DNA of 64,000 nt from Carnegiea gigantea (Eukaryota; Streptophyta; Magnoliopsida; Caryophyllales; Cactaceae). Position numbers and translations under genes: made by a program. The stretch spans positions 517,001 to 581,000 of the forward strand of contig JAKOGI010000144.1 in assembly GCA_029747015.1 (NCBI GenBank), given 5' to 3'. The notes under the pieces were generated by a model. It had not been told where the DNA came from, made no database searches, and worked only from the letters and a program-made list of their open reading frames with translations. How positions within the stretch are numbered: position 1 is the first letter of the stretch; every line of letters begins with the position of its first letter. Positions 60,150-62,126 of the stretch are shown in pieces.

Positions 60150-60152
<3 letters not shown>
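7138..60152 (-). CDS. PSD: Phosphatidylserine decarboxylase, PSD2/PSD3 type, 15 exons, 3' part off window
   Basis: The enzyme converts phosphatidylserine to phosphatidylethanolamine and CO2; plant PSD2/PSD3 proteins act on tonoplast/ER membranes (family knowledge). Joining 59949-60152, 59760-59839, 58455-58479, 45331-45390, 44830-44898, 43277-43369, 43146-43196, 14683-14766, 14472-14563, 11227-11382, 11019-11103, 10244-10355, 9360-9460, 8164-8211 and 7138-7284 gives 1407 nt, 469 codons without a stop. Order: Ser/Arg-rich N-terminus; C2 domain about 52-177; EF-hand loops 195-206 ([12 protein letters not shown]) and 231-242 ([12 protein letters not shown]), both with canonical Asp/Asn/Glu ligands; Cys260-x2-Cys263...His278-x3-Cys282; start of the decarboxylase domain from about 300. 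Family members are about 635 residues, so roughly 165 C-terminal residues with the pyruvoyl-forming GST motif lie left of the window. Introns of 28.4, 13.1 and more than 7.1 kb carry the transposons. PSD2 versus PSD3 cannot be decided here. Confidence 0.93.
7285..8163 (-). other. PSD intron 14 (879 bp)
   Basis: GT...AG intron between exons 14 and 15. No further feature seen apart from a short T run near 7730. Confidence 0.8.
8164..8211 (-). CDS. PSD: PSD exon 14 (residues 405-420)
   Basis: Forty-eight nt encode [16 protein letters not shown] between ATGCAG and GTATGA, phase 0 on both sides. It corresponds to the DQI....KYPL.HFK segment of plant PSDs. Confidence 0.93.
8212..9359 (-). other. 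PSD intron 13 (1148 bp), GC-AG type
   Basis: The donor is GCATGT, the acceptor ATGCAG. It contains the C13A10 tract at 8329-8351; otherwise nothing recognised. Confidence 0.8.
8329..8351 (+). repeat. C13-A10 homopolymer pair
   Basis: Thirteen C directly followed by ten A. It is one of six such pairs in the window. Confidence 0.9.
9360..9460 (-). CDS. PSD: PSD exon 13 (residues 371-404), GC donor
   Basis: This 101-nt exon encodes [20 protein letters not shown] and on to INFFK. The acceptor is TACAG. The donor is GCATGT after AAG, a GC-AG intron rather than GT-AG. Reading into exon 14 stays in phase, so the GC donor is the simplest reading. Confidence 0.92.
9461..10243 (-). other. PSD intron 12 (783 bp)
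   Basis: GT...AG intron. It contains the C15A10 tract at 9525-9549 and no recognised gene. Confidence 0.8.
9525..9549 (+). repeat. C15-A10 homopolymer pair
   Basis: Fifteen C directly followed by ten A, in intron 12. Confidence 0.9.
10244..10355 (-). CDS. PSD: PSD exon 12 (residues 334-371)
   Basis: This 112-nt exon encodes [20 protein letters not shown] and [17 protein letters not shown]. Borders are CTCCAG and GTATAA; one G is left over for exon 13. The [19 protein letters not shown] stretch is diagnostic of plant PSD2/PSD3. Confidence 0.95.
10356..11018 (-). other. PSD intron 11 (663 bp)
   Basis: GT...AG intron, AT-rich, with an A run near 10497. Nothing else seen. Confidence 0.8.
11019..11103 (-). 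CDS. PSD: PSD exon 11 (residues 305-333)
   Basis: Eighty-five nt; the first G completes the Gly codon of exon 10, then [20 protein letters not shown] follows. Borders are TTTTAG and GTATGG, phase 0 out. The Y-G-W across the splice is conserved in the family as I know it. Confidence 0.93.
11227..11382 (-). CDS. PSD: PSD exon 10 (Cys/His cluster, residues 253-305)
   Basis: This 156-nt exon encodes [15 protein letters not shown]..., a C-x2-C...H-x3-C arrangement, then [20 protein letters not shown]. Borders are TTGCAG and GTAAGA; it ends in GG, phase 2. The motif is a family hallmark directly before the decarboxylase domain. Confidence 0.95.
11383..13084 (-). other. PSD intron 9, acceptor-side part
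   Basis: AT-rich intron sequence (intron 9 is 11383-14471) with the C15A12 tract and a G run near 13012. No frame here looks coding. Confidence 0.7.
11556..11582 (+). repeat. C15-A12 homopolymer pair
   Basis: Fifteen C directly followed by twelve A, then an A-rich stretch. It is in intron 9. Confidence 0.9.
13085..14127 (+). mobile_element. LINE 3' fragment split by another LINE
   Basis: 13085-13253 and 13930-14127 together form the C-terminal end of an L1-type ORF2 ([13 protein letters not shown]...), its 3' UTR (..GCATCAGAGACATCCCCTTAG..) and a poly(A) tail at 14110-14127. It is interrupted by the minus-strand LINE at 13254-13929. Confidence 0.7.
13254..13929 (-). mobile_element. LINE 3' fragment nested in a LINE, TSD TTTTGAG
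   Basis: On the minus strand it encodes the zinc-binding C-terminus of plant LINE reverse transcriptase ([20 protein letters not shown], then [18 protein letters not shown]). The 3' tail appears on plus as T11G14 at 13254-13278. TTTTGAG is repeated at 13247-13253 and 13930-13936. It is 5'-truncated. Confidence 0.75.
14128..14471 (-). other. PSD intron 9, donor-side part
   Basis: AT-rich intron sequence before exon 9's donor. Nothing recognised. Confidence 0.7.
14472..14563 (-). CDS. PSD: PSD exon 9 (second EF-hand, residues 223-253)
   Basis: Ninety-two nt encode [20 protein letters not shown] and on to LAHHQE, containing a complete second EF-hand loop. Borders are TTGCAG and GTAAGA. It ends in phase 2 (AA), completed by G of exon 10 to Lys253. 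Confidence 0.95.
14683..14766 (-). CDS. PSD: PSD exon 8 (first EF-hand, residues 195-222)
   Basis: Eighty-four nt encode [20 protein letters not shown] and on to VASDK. The first 12 residues form a canonical EF-hand loop with Asp, Asn, Asp, Ser and Glu ligands. Borders are TGTAG and GTCCAA, phase 0. It reads on correctly from exon 7 across the 28-kb intron. Confidence 0.95.
14767..15238 (-). other. PSD intron 7, acceptor-side unique part
   Basis: AT-rich sequence between exon 8 and the first LINE piece. No feature recognised. Confidence 0.7.
15239..15489 (-). mobile_element. LINE 3' end, first piece of a copy broken by two LTR elements
   Basis: It has a poly(T) tail on plus and the same 3'-end motifs (GGATGCA.AGCTAGCATCC, CCACATCAAAAGAGGA) as the other minus LINE copies. 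The CRM-like element interrupts it at TCTTC. The LINE resumes at 22363 and again at 38123. Confidence 0.7.
15490..16634 (-). repeat. 3' LTR of the CRM-like element
   Basis: In element orientation it starts TGATGGAGACC just after GGGGAGAA and ends in ATACATCA. It includes the last 226 bp of the gag-pol frame. Its other end shows only a few differences from the 5' LTR on inspection. Confidence 0.88.
16409..20932 (-). pseudogene. Gag-pol polyprotein of the CRM-like element, one internal stop
   Basis: I take the ATG at 20930-20932 ([20 protein letters not shown]). Numbered from it: gag with CCHC knuckle [14 protein letters not shown] (303-316); protease IDGGSC (398); reverse transcriptase about 600-776 with YFDD (745); RNase H starting near VECDASG (890); integrase with HH, one Cys and a D,D,E core (about D1143, D1204, E1240). 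The second zinc Cys pair reads FSIC, so one Cys is replaced by Phe. A TAG at about 16901-16903 interrupts the frame just after the integrase core; the C-terminal 163 codons stay open to 16409 inside the 3' LTR. The element is therefore nearly intact but needs readthrough for its C-terminus. Confidence 0.88.
16635..16642 (-). other. Polypurine tract of the CRM-like element
   Basis: GGGGAGAA on the minus strand ends exactly at the TG of the 3' LTR. It decides the LTR border. Confidence 0.8.
20965..21100 (-). other. Palindrome-rich leader before gag
   Basis: GGCACGGTCGTGCC (20983-20996) and AGCACGGTGGCACCGTGCT (21001-21019) are perfect inverted repeats; a diverged second set lies at 21054-21092. 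They sit between the primer site and gag and would form stable hairpins in the genomic RNA, possibly in packaging or translation. Confidence 0.6.
21201..21212 (-). other. Primer-binding site, tRNA-iMet
   Basis: On minus it reads TGGTATCAGAGC two bases after the 5' LTR end, a perfect match to the plant initiator-tRNA site. Confidence 0.9.
21215..22362 (-). repeat. 5' LTR of the CRM-like element
   Basis: It matches 15490-16634 along its length, including the copy of the gag-pol end. The LTR stops at CCATCA, followed by the TCTTC duplication. Confidence 0.88.
22363..22422 (-). mobile_element. LINE middle piece between two LTR elements
   Basis: CCTACCAAAGAAGCCCTCCC is the sequence seen in other minus LINE copies (near 6205 and 40340). 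The piece joins the TCTTC duplication of the CRM-like element to the CTAAT duplication of the next composite. Confidence 0.75.
22423..23715 (-). pseudogene. Protease and reverse transcriptase remnant, left half
   Basis: 23218-23715 encodes an aspartic protease with [11 protein letters not shown] and the [10 protein letters not shown] flap region. 22423-23243 encodes reverse transcriptase with [25 protein letters not shown] and FIDD. The two lie in different frames. The reverse transcriptase is cut before RNase H at 22423, and the frame runs on into LINE sequence, giving a short chimeric tail. Confidence 0.8.
23770..24827 (-). pseudogene. Gag remnant, left half
   Basis: The gag starts near 24827 ([20 protein letters not shown]). 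A tandem CTTCATCAATTCG duplication near 24620 shifts the frame relative to the right copy at 33230. The core [20 protein letters not shown] and a CCHC knuckle ([15 protein letters not shown], near 23850) are still recognisable through several breaks. Confidence 0.75.
25254..26048 (-). CDS. Extra acidic frame between primer site and gag
   Basis: An open frame of about 265 codons from ATG 26046-26048 ([20 protein letters not shown]) to a stop at 25254; it is also open upstream to 26102. The N-terminal half is globular-looking, followed by Pro/Ala-rich APAQG repeats and a very acidic tail ([20 protein letters not shown], ending [13 protein letters not shown]). It lies in the leader of the chromovirus where such elements normally have no gene. 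I do not recognise it. An AG just before the ATG leaves a spliced start possible. The right internal copy has lost this region. Confidence 0.5.
   Translation of the reverse strand: MDTCGVNMLSGGSIIAHIALLHVSIEAYAQDPYYEFRSITVRAQRLLRSLLPVGPWVEFRQRYHDFMVTGKPGLDGLRFQAQGAWTTLTTEVLLREEFELRGITMGTLQHVFPLHQVLPLPVTPAPAQGSLSSPAPAQGPLTLPAPDTPLMPDSPGEAYVVIDIPDTPDLVVISSSSGDEDHQGEEDDPEEDDPEEDQDSDEMGIEQQGEQEADELMVDLEEEHEPQVQQEVDNAESKASTNSFDSGEEPDDESDPDYDPSRDC
26241..26256 (-). other. Primer-binding site, degenerate tRNA-iMet
   Basis: On minus it reads ATTTAGTATCAGAGCC just after the LTR end, one change from TGGTATCAGAGCC. It shows that 26258-28844 is the 5' LTR of the left half. Confidence 0.75.
26258..28844 (-). 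repeat. Full LTR, minus orientation (2587 bp)
   Basis: In element orientation it begins TGTAATAGTCC and ends GGGGCGTTACA. It serves as 5' LTR for the left internal half and 3' LTR for the right internal half. It pairs as an inverted repeat with 35534-38122. Confidence 0.88.
28845..28863 (-). other. Polypurine tract
   Basis: On minus, TTTTAAGGGGGGAAGAC precedes TGTAATAG of the LTR. The same tract occurs in plus orientation at 34217-34231 and 35517-35533. Confidence 0.7.
28856..31677 (-). pseudogene. Pol remnant: reverse transcriptase, RNase H, integrase, chromodomain
   Basis: 30991-31677 holds reverse transcriptase ([21 protein letters not shown]). 29960-30829 holds RNase H ([20 protein letters not shown]) and the integrase zinc region (H...H...CLIC). 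29345-29527 is the integrase C-terminal side ([13 protein letters not shown]). 28856-29257 ends the protein with a chromodomain-like stretch ([17 protein letters not shown]). Frames change several times and the integrase core is broken. Confidence 0.8.
31936..33427 (-). pseudogene. Gag and protease remnant, right half
   Basis: 33011-33427 is the gag N-terminal part ([20 protein letters not shown]). 32703-32948 is the gag centre. 31936-32475 is the knuckle plus protease ([25 protein letters not shown]). It closely parallels the left half but lacks the CTTCATCAATTCG duplication. Confidence 0.78.
33428..33816 (-). other. Truncated leader and inverted junction
   Basis: It matches 24830-25215 of the left half, then stops. 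At about 33805-33820 the sequence switches to plus-oriented pol. The switch lies in CTACATACGGGGC, which resembles both parents, so a short-homology join is likely. Confidence 0.7.
33817..34231 (+). pseudogene. Chromodomain end of pol, plus orientation
   Basis: It reads [20 protein letters not shown] through [20 protein letters not shown] to a stop after DETF, then the polypurine tract. It is an inverted copy of 28856-29270. Confidence 0.8.
34232..35191 (+). repeat. LTR 5' piece (960 bp), plus orientation
   Basis: It matches the first 960 bp of the LTR and breaks off at GAGTT, where pol sequence starts again. GAGTT occurs in both parents, pointing to a 5-bp microhomology join. Confidence 0.82.
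35187..35533 (+). pseudogene. Second copy of the pol end, plus orientation
   Basis: [15 protein letters not shown] is followed by a TAG in place of Gln, then [20 protein letters not shown] and on to DETF. The polypurine tract and the full LTR follow directly. Confidence 0.78.
35534..38122 (+). repeat. Full LTR, plus orientation (2589 bp)
   Basis: It starts TGTAATAGTCC and ends GGGGCGTTACA, followed by the CTAAT duplication. It is the inverted partner of 26258-28844 and almost the same length. Confidence 0.88.
38123..40019 (-). mobile_element. LINE sequence, continuation of the broken copy plus a second fragment
   Basis: After CTAAT the interrupted LINE resumes (GGACTCAG..). Minus-strand reading near 38620-38850 shows the ORF2 linker ([20 protein letters not shown]). 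From about 39200 to 39990 similar motifs (GCACCTATTGACCAAGTACC) return, so a second degenerate fragment is present. A 42-bp unit is tandemly duplicated at 39707-39787. Confidence 0.6.
38315..38334 (+). repeat. C10-A10 homopolymer pair
   Basis: Ten C directly followed by ten A, inside LINE-derived sequence. Confidence 0.9.
40033..40955 (-). mobile_element. 5'-truncated LINE, TSD CTCTCTAGTGTGG
   Basis: A 13-bp direct repeat CTCTCTAGTGTGG (40020-40032, 40956-40968) flanks it, as expected for target-primed insertion. The poly(T) tail lies at 40034 on plus. The content matches the other minus LINE copies (GGATGCAAAGCTAGCATCC; CTTCCCTACCAAAGAAGCCC). Frames are broken. Confidence 0.8.
40969..41854 (-). 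other. PSD intron 7, AT-rich part
   Basis: It contains G10-11 near 41108 and A runs at about 41351-41374 and 41491-41512. No gene or typed repeat recognised. Confidence 0.6.
41855..42260 (-). mobile_element. LINE 3' fragment
   Basis: The CTTTCTTTCCAAATATTCCACC block and surrounding bases match the zinc-binding region of the other minus LINE fragments. No clear tail or duplication seen. Confidence 0.6.
42261..43145 (-). other. PSD intron 7, donor-side part
   Basis: AT-rich sequence leading to the donor of exon 7. Nothing recognised. Confidence 0.65.
43146..43196 (-). CDS. PSD: PSD exon 7 (C2 to EF-hand linker, residues 178-194)
   Basis: Fifty-one nt encode [17 protein letters not shown], the C2/EF-hand linker. 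Borders are CTGCAG and GTTTGT, phase 0. An 80-bp intron separates it from exon 6; the 28.4-kb intron 7 follows. Confidence 0.93.
43277..43369 (-). CDS. PSD: PSD exon 6 (C2 domain, residues 147-177)
   Basis: Ninety-three nt encode [18 protein letters not shown] through SFSCFVE between TTGCAG and GTATGT. The LLDPSSS..VVG motif is characteristic of this family. Phase is 0 on both sides. Confidence 0.94.
43537..44190 (-). mobile_element. LINE 3' fragment in intron 5
   Basis: A poly(T) run on plus at about 43537-43547 marks the tail. The GATGCCAAAGGGATGTCACTC 3' UTR motif and the zinc-domain region follow, as in the copy at 13254. It is degenerate. Confidence 0.65.
44191..44829 (-). other. PSD intron 5, donor-side part
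   Basis: AT-rich sequence; no feature recognised. Confidence 0.65.
44830..44898 (-). CDS. PSD: PSD exon 5 (C2 domain, residues 124-146)
   Basis: Sixty-nine nt encode [19 protein letters not shown] and on to FLTQ between acceptor TGCAG and donor GTGAGT, phase 0 on both sides. The stretch matches the C2 strand known from plant PSDs (N..L.GYCE.D). Confidence 0.92.
44899..45330 (-). other. PSD intron 4 (432 bp)
   Basis: GT...AG intron between exons 4 and 5. No feature recognised. Confidence 0.8.
45331..45390 (-). CDS. PSD: PSD exon 4 (C2 domain, residues 104-123)
   Basis: Sixty nt encode [20 protein letters not shown] between acceptor TTGCAG and donor GTGTGA. Phase is 0 on both sides. It is the central part of the C2 domain, resuming after the transposon-filled intron 3. 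Confidence 0.92.
45608..45787. mobile_element. Foldback MITE, near-perfect 180-bp hairpin
   Basis: GAGTGCTTGAATAAAAATGC at the left is matched in inverted form by GCATTTTTATCCAAGCACTC-like sequence at the right; about 80-bp arms surround a spacer of about 20 bp. Only a few mismatches are visible. A diverged single arm of the family is at 55812-55925. Confidence 0.8.
46300..47285. mobile_element. Non-autonomous hAT element, TSD GGTGAAAA (986 bp)
   Basis: GGTGAAAA is repeated at 46292-46299 and 47286-47293. The ends CTTAGTTTTAAAAAGCG and the complement of CTTAGTTTAAAAAAGTG form the inverted repeat, followed by GC-rich GAGGCGC motifs on both sides. The 8-bp duplication marks the hAT superfamily. 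No transposase frame is present. The interior is not recognised. Confidence 0.82.
47516..47536 (+). repeat. C10-A11 homopolymer pair at a LINE tail
   Basis: Ten C then eleven A directly follow the LINE 3' motif CTCTTTGATTA. Confidence 0.9.
47566..48548 (-). mobile_element. LINE 3' part
   Basis: The minus strand encodes a typical LINE C-terminus ([20 protein letters not shown] to [13 protein letters not shown]). The tail appears on plus as T8 near 47568. It abuts an oppositely oriented LINE at a short palindrome (48536-48562). Confidence 0.75.
48549..49436 (+). mobile_element. LINE 3' part, opposite orientation
   Basis: It encodes the ORF2 linker ([20 protein letters not shown]) and zinc domain ([20 protein letters not shown], then [20 protein letters not shown]), with one frame change near 48985. 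The 3' UTR ends in CTTATCAAAAAA. Confidence 0.78.
49437..50063 (+). other. Spacer with (TC)n before the MuDR relic
   Basis: It includes the (TC)13 tract at 49591-49617. The rest is AT-rich and may be the MuDR 5' region; no terminal repeat identified. Confidence 0.5.
49591..49617 (+). repeat. (TC)13 microsatellite
   Basis: Uninterrupted TC dinucleotides. Confidence 0.95.
50527..51371 (+). repeat. Left arm of MuDR inverted duplication (845 bp)
   Basis: It pairs with 51731-52592. Matching blocks include GACTTAGAAGAAGCTAGGGA at the outer end and AAAGGGTCCCT against AGGGACCCTTC at the inner end. The 359-bp spacer (51372-51730) continues MuDR-like sequence. Confidence 0.82.
51731..52592 (-). repeat. 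Right arm of MuDR inverted duplication (862 bp)
   Basis: It is the reverse complement of 50527-51371 with scattered substitutions and small indels. It spans the MuDR basic region and DNA-binding domain. Confidence 0.82.
52593..53187 (+). mobile_element. LINE 3' fragment inside the MuDR relic
   Basis: The zinc-domain end ([20 protein letters not shown], then [18 protein letters not shown]), the 3' UTR (CAACCCCTTGGTGTCCTTC) and a poly(A) tail (ATCAAAAAAAAA) are all recognisable. The first 60 bp include another small inverted scrap of MuDR. Confidence 0.75.
54451..55165 (+). other. Intron 3, AT-rich stretch
   Basis: It holds a short tandem repeat (CAATACATATTGCCTG twice, near 54859-54895). No gene recognised. 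Confidence 0.55.
55166..55435 (-). pseudogene. GRF-type zinc-finger fragment
   Basis: From ATG 55433-55435 the 89-codon frame has [20 protein letters not shown] followed by IDDALC, the second half of a GRF zinc finger (GR-F-C...GC-F-W-D...C). A Lys/Glu-rich tail follows. A possible splice acceptor (TTTTAACAG) lies just before the ATG, so it looks like the last exon of a small GRF gene whose first exon is missing. Such genes often travel with plant transposons. Confidence 0.5.
55436..55811 (-). other. Intron 3, AT-rich stretch
   Basis: A runs near 55711; no feature recognised, including no first exon for the GRF fragment. Confidence 0.5.
55812..55925. mobile_element. Diverged relative of the foldback MITE
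   Basis: TTGGATGGTTGAGTGGCATT at its end matches the right arm of 45608-45787 with few changes; the left side is too diverged to fold. Confidence 0.5.
56075..56606. mobile_element. CGGTTAACC-rich hAT-like MITE (532 bp)
   Basis: The ends TAGGGGTTATCAAAACCGG and the complement of TAGGGGTGAGCAAAA are inverted. The flanks TAGTCAAT (56067-56074) and TAGTCATA (56607-56614) look like an aged 8-bp duplication. The interior is full of CGGTTAACCG palindromes. A relative lies at 61579-62126. Confidence 0.68.
56607..57552 (-). other. Intron 3, unique stretch
   Basis: AT-rich with an A19 run near 57298. No feature recognised. Confidence 0.55.
57553..57741. mobile_element. Stowaway-like MITE
   Basis: It begins TACTCCCTCCATTCC and ends with the complement of TACTCCCTCTGTCCC. 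TA is repeated at both ends, the Tc1/mariner target. Length is about 185 bp without coding capacity. Confidence 0.85.
57742..58454 (-). other. Intron 3, donor-side part
   Basis: AT-rich sequence up to exon 3's donor. Nothing recognised. Confidence 0.6.
58455..58479 (-). CDS. PSD: PSD exon 3, 25-bp microexon (residues 95-103)
   Basis: A 25-nt exon lies between acceptor TGCAG and donor GTAAGC. Its first C completes a His codon begun in exon 2; the rest reads TDKPVWNS. It restores phase 0 exactly and fits the C2 motif known from plant PSDs. The 13.1-kb intron 3 follows it. Confidence 0.88.
58480..59759 (-). other. PSD intron 2 (1280 bp)
   Basis: GT...AG intron with short A and G runs and a TAATC repeat near 59667-59682. 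No element recognised. Confidence 0.8.
59760..59839 (-). CDS. PSD: PSD exon 2 (C2 domain, residues 69-95)
   Basis: Eighty bases encode [18 protein letters not shown] and on to TDISD, the first C2 beta strands. The acceptor CTAG precedes GCGGAG and the donor GTTAGT follows CA, leaving phase 2. The 109-bp intron 1 separates it from exon 1. Confidence 0.92.
59949..60152 (-). CDS. PSD: PSD exon 1 (start codon, residues 1-68)
   Basis: The start is the ATG at 60150-60152 (MGHGSSRSL...). It opens a Ser/Arg/His-rich stretch that ends in [13 protein letters not shown], the beginning of the C2 domain. The donor GTACTT follows at 59948. A (GA)18 tract touches the ATG on its 5' side. The frame stays open upstream to another ATG at 60252-60254, which would add 34 residues including an Arg-Glu repeat. 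I prefer the downstream ATG because plant PSD2/PSD3 proteins begin with MG-S-type sequence near here. Confidence 0.9.

Positions 60153-60188
<36 letters not shown>
60153..60188 (-). repeat. (GA)18 tract touching the PSD start codon
   Basis: TC dinucleotides on plus, GA in the transcript, end directly at the ATG (60150-60152). GA-rich leaders are common in plant genes; here the tract also sets the -3 and -4 bases of the start. Confidence 0.95.
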
Positions 60189-60192
<4 letters not shown>

Positions 60193-60523
60193 TCTCTCTG
60201 AGAATATCCGGACGGGGAGGATGAATGAATCTCTGAGGAGAAAATCCTGCTCATTTTGCAGCCCCCCCAAAAGTCGATCTCAAGTGGGAGCCACTGAGGA
60301 CAGGTCAATGGGTCGAGTTGACCAATTAAAAGCGGATTTACGCGGTTGTTTCCTGTCTATAACATAAAAAACGCGTTGTGTCTTATTTGTTTGCGGGGAA
60401 TTTAGGTGAATATGCACCTACAACCACGAGGGTAATATGCTGGGGCATGAATTTGCAAGCCAGTAAAAAGATGCCCAAAACTCGCTAGTTTTGAGTTTTG
60501 AGGGTGGACCATGGGACAATTTA
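60189..60523 (-). promoter_or_regulatory. Proximal 5' flank of PSD
   Basis: About 335 bp between the GA tract and a MITE, containing an in-frame upstream ATG at 60252-60254. The region is less AT-rich than its surroundings and probably holds the core promoter and leader. Confidence 0.4.
60357..60366 (-). promoter_or_regulatory. Possible PSD TATA box
   Basis: On minus, TTATGTTATAGACAG lies about 205 bp before the ATG, a plausible but weak TATA-like sequence. No transcript start can be seen. Confidence 0.25.
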
Positions 60524-60686
60524 GGCCATATTCTCTTCATGGGTAGATTAAAATAAGTAAAAGAATAAAATAAGTTAAATTTTTTTATGCGATAAATTAA
60601 ACTTGATTAAAATAATAGAAGTGAGTTGAAGTAGATTGAAGTGAATTGAGGTTGGTATCTTCGAATTTACCCACAAAAAAAGGCCC
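60524..60686. mobile_element. Tourist-like MITE, relative of 1840-2166
   Basis: The ends GGCCATATTCTCTTCATGGG and the complement of GGGCCTTTTTTTGTGGG are inverted; TTA is repeated at 60521-60523 and 60687-60689. The interior GAGTTGAAGTAGATTGAAGT echoes the minisatellite of the larger copy. Confidence 0.72.
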
Positions 60687-61385
60687 TTACTGTAATATAA
60701 TCTATAAGGCGTTAACATTGACACATGTTATGATGCTAGAAATGATAAATAGGCCGAATAAGCCTATGATTATTTGGTCCAAAATTGTTTAGTTTGCCCT
60801 AACTTGATTAAATATAGATAAAACAGTAAGTCAATCAATAAGAATAAAAAATGAAGTTGCATTAACATGTATGCATTTGTCAAATCCAACCAACAATAAC
60901 TGTCATCATGATAGCGCCCAAAAGCCAAACCATATTCAATACTTGCAGGAGTACAAGATGCATGTACTCCTAGTCAATACTTCTTAATTTGTTGACTATC
61001 GTGTCTTGAAATTTATGAAGCGCAATACAAGATATCTCCTAAAGGTATAAGTAATTGAATTTGTTCATGTGAACATGGGTTCAAAACCCAACATTTTTTA
61101 TTTTTTGATGGGCTCCCTTAATAGCATATCTCATACATATTAACAAGTACATGGAACAAGATGAACATGAGATAATGATGTGTATTATATACTAAGTATA
61201 TAATGAAATACATATGATATCACGCACTTTTGCGAGGGAGGCAACAGCAAAGTTATGTGGGTGTAAGGAATGTCAATTGACACCCTAACTTTTTGAAAAA
61301 CATGTTAAATGTTGGAATTTATGGGAAAAAAAAAATATCTTCTATTTATATTATTTAGTTTGCATGTATAGCAGGAAGTGTGTGT
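60687..61385. other. AT-rich 5' intergenic DNA
   Basis: No frame or typed repeat. A GGTTCAAAACCC box near 61078 resembles a tRNA B box but has no clear A box. Confidence 0.5.
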
Positions 61386-61450
61386 TGCCCAACTAGTGTG
61401 AAGCTTGCCTATTTGGTGTCTTGTGTTTAAACCCTAGTAATAGCAAGTGC
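61386..61450 (+). mobile_element. Possible tRNA-derived SINE head
   Basis: CCCAACTAGTGTGAAGCTTG resembles a box A context, and GTGTTTAAACCCTAGTAA, 30 bp on, a degenerate box B. The body and tail are not evident. Confidence 0.3.
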
Positions 61451-61578
61451 GTGGTTTTTTTAATTGCCATATATAATATCAGCTATATATTTTCAAATTT
61501 GGTTATAAGACAATAAGTGTGCAGTGCTTACTTGGAACGAGGTGTTTAGATTTTGCTCAGGTTTGGGTTGGGTTGGTT

Positions 61579-62126
61579 ATGGGTGTGCAAAACCGGGTAA
61601 CTAGTTTTGCGGTTCAAAAAAATTCTGAACCGTAACCGAACCAAGAATTTCAGTTAACTGTTTCTCGGTTCGTCCAAACCCTGAACCGTAACCGAACCCA
61701 AAAATTCGGTTAACCAATTTTTCGATTCGGTTAACCAATTTTTCATTCGATTATCGGTTAACCGTTCACAAATAATAAAAAACGTATACTTTCTTACCTA
61801 AATTTTTCAATTTTTTTTTATGTTTAAATTTTTTGTATAAAAATTAAACTTTGGTTAGCATTTATAAATAATAAAAAAGTGCACTTTCTTACCTAAATTT
61901 TTTATTTTTTATGTATAATTTTTTAAAAAATAATATTATTTTCGGTTCGATTAACCAAATTTTCAAATTATCCGAACCGTAACCGAACCGAAAACCAAAT
62001 TTTTTCGGTTCGATTAACCGAACCAATTTTTTTGAAAAAATTATTCGGTTAACCGGTTTTTGGGTTCAGTTTTTTTCGGATTTTCAGATCGGTTGTCGAT
62101 TTCGGGGTTTTTTTGCACGCCCCTAG
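61579..62126. mobile_element. CGGTTAACC-rich hAT-like MITE, TSD GGTTGGTT
   Basis: GGTTGGTT is repeated at 61571-61578 and 62127-62134. The ends ATGGGTGTGCAAAACCGG and the complement of TAGGGGCGTGCAAAA are inverted. The interior has many GGTTAACCG palindromes, as in 56075-56606. Confidence 0.78.

Noticed and set aside
59954..60190. Alternative frame with an Arg/Glu run through the GA tract
   Set aside because: It starts at GTG, not ATG, and reads the PSD exon out of frame.
61060..61100. Possible tRNA gene or SINE at GGTTCAAAACCC
   Set aside because: Only a B-box-like stretch is present; no A box at the right distance and no cloverleaf.
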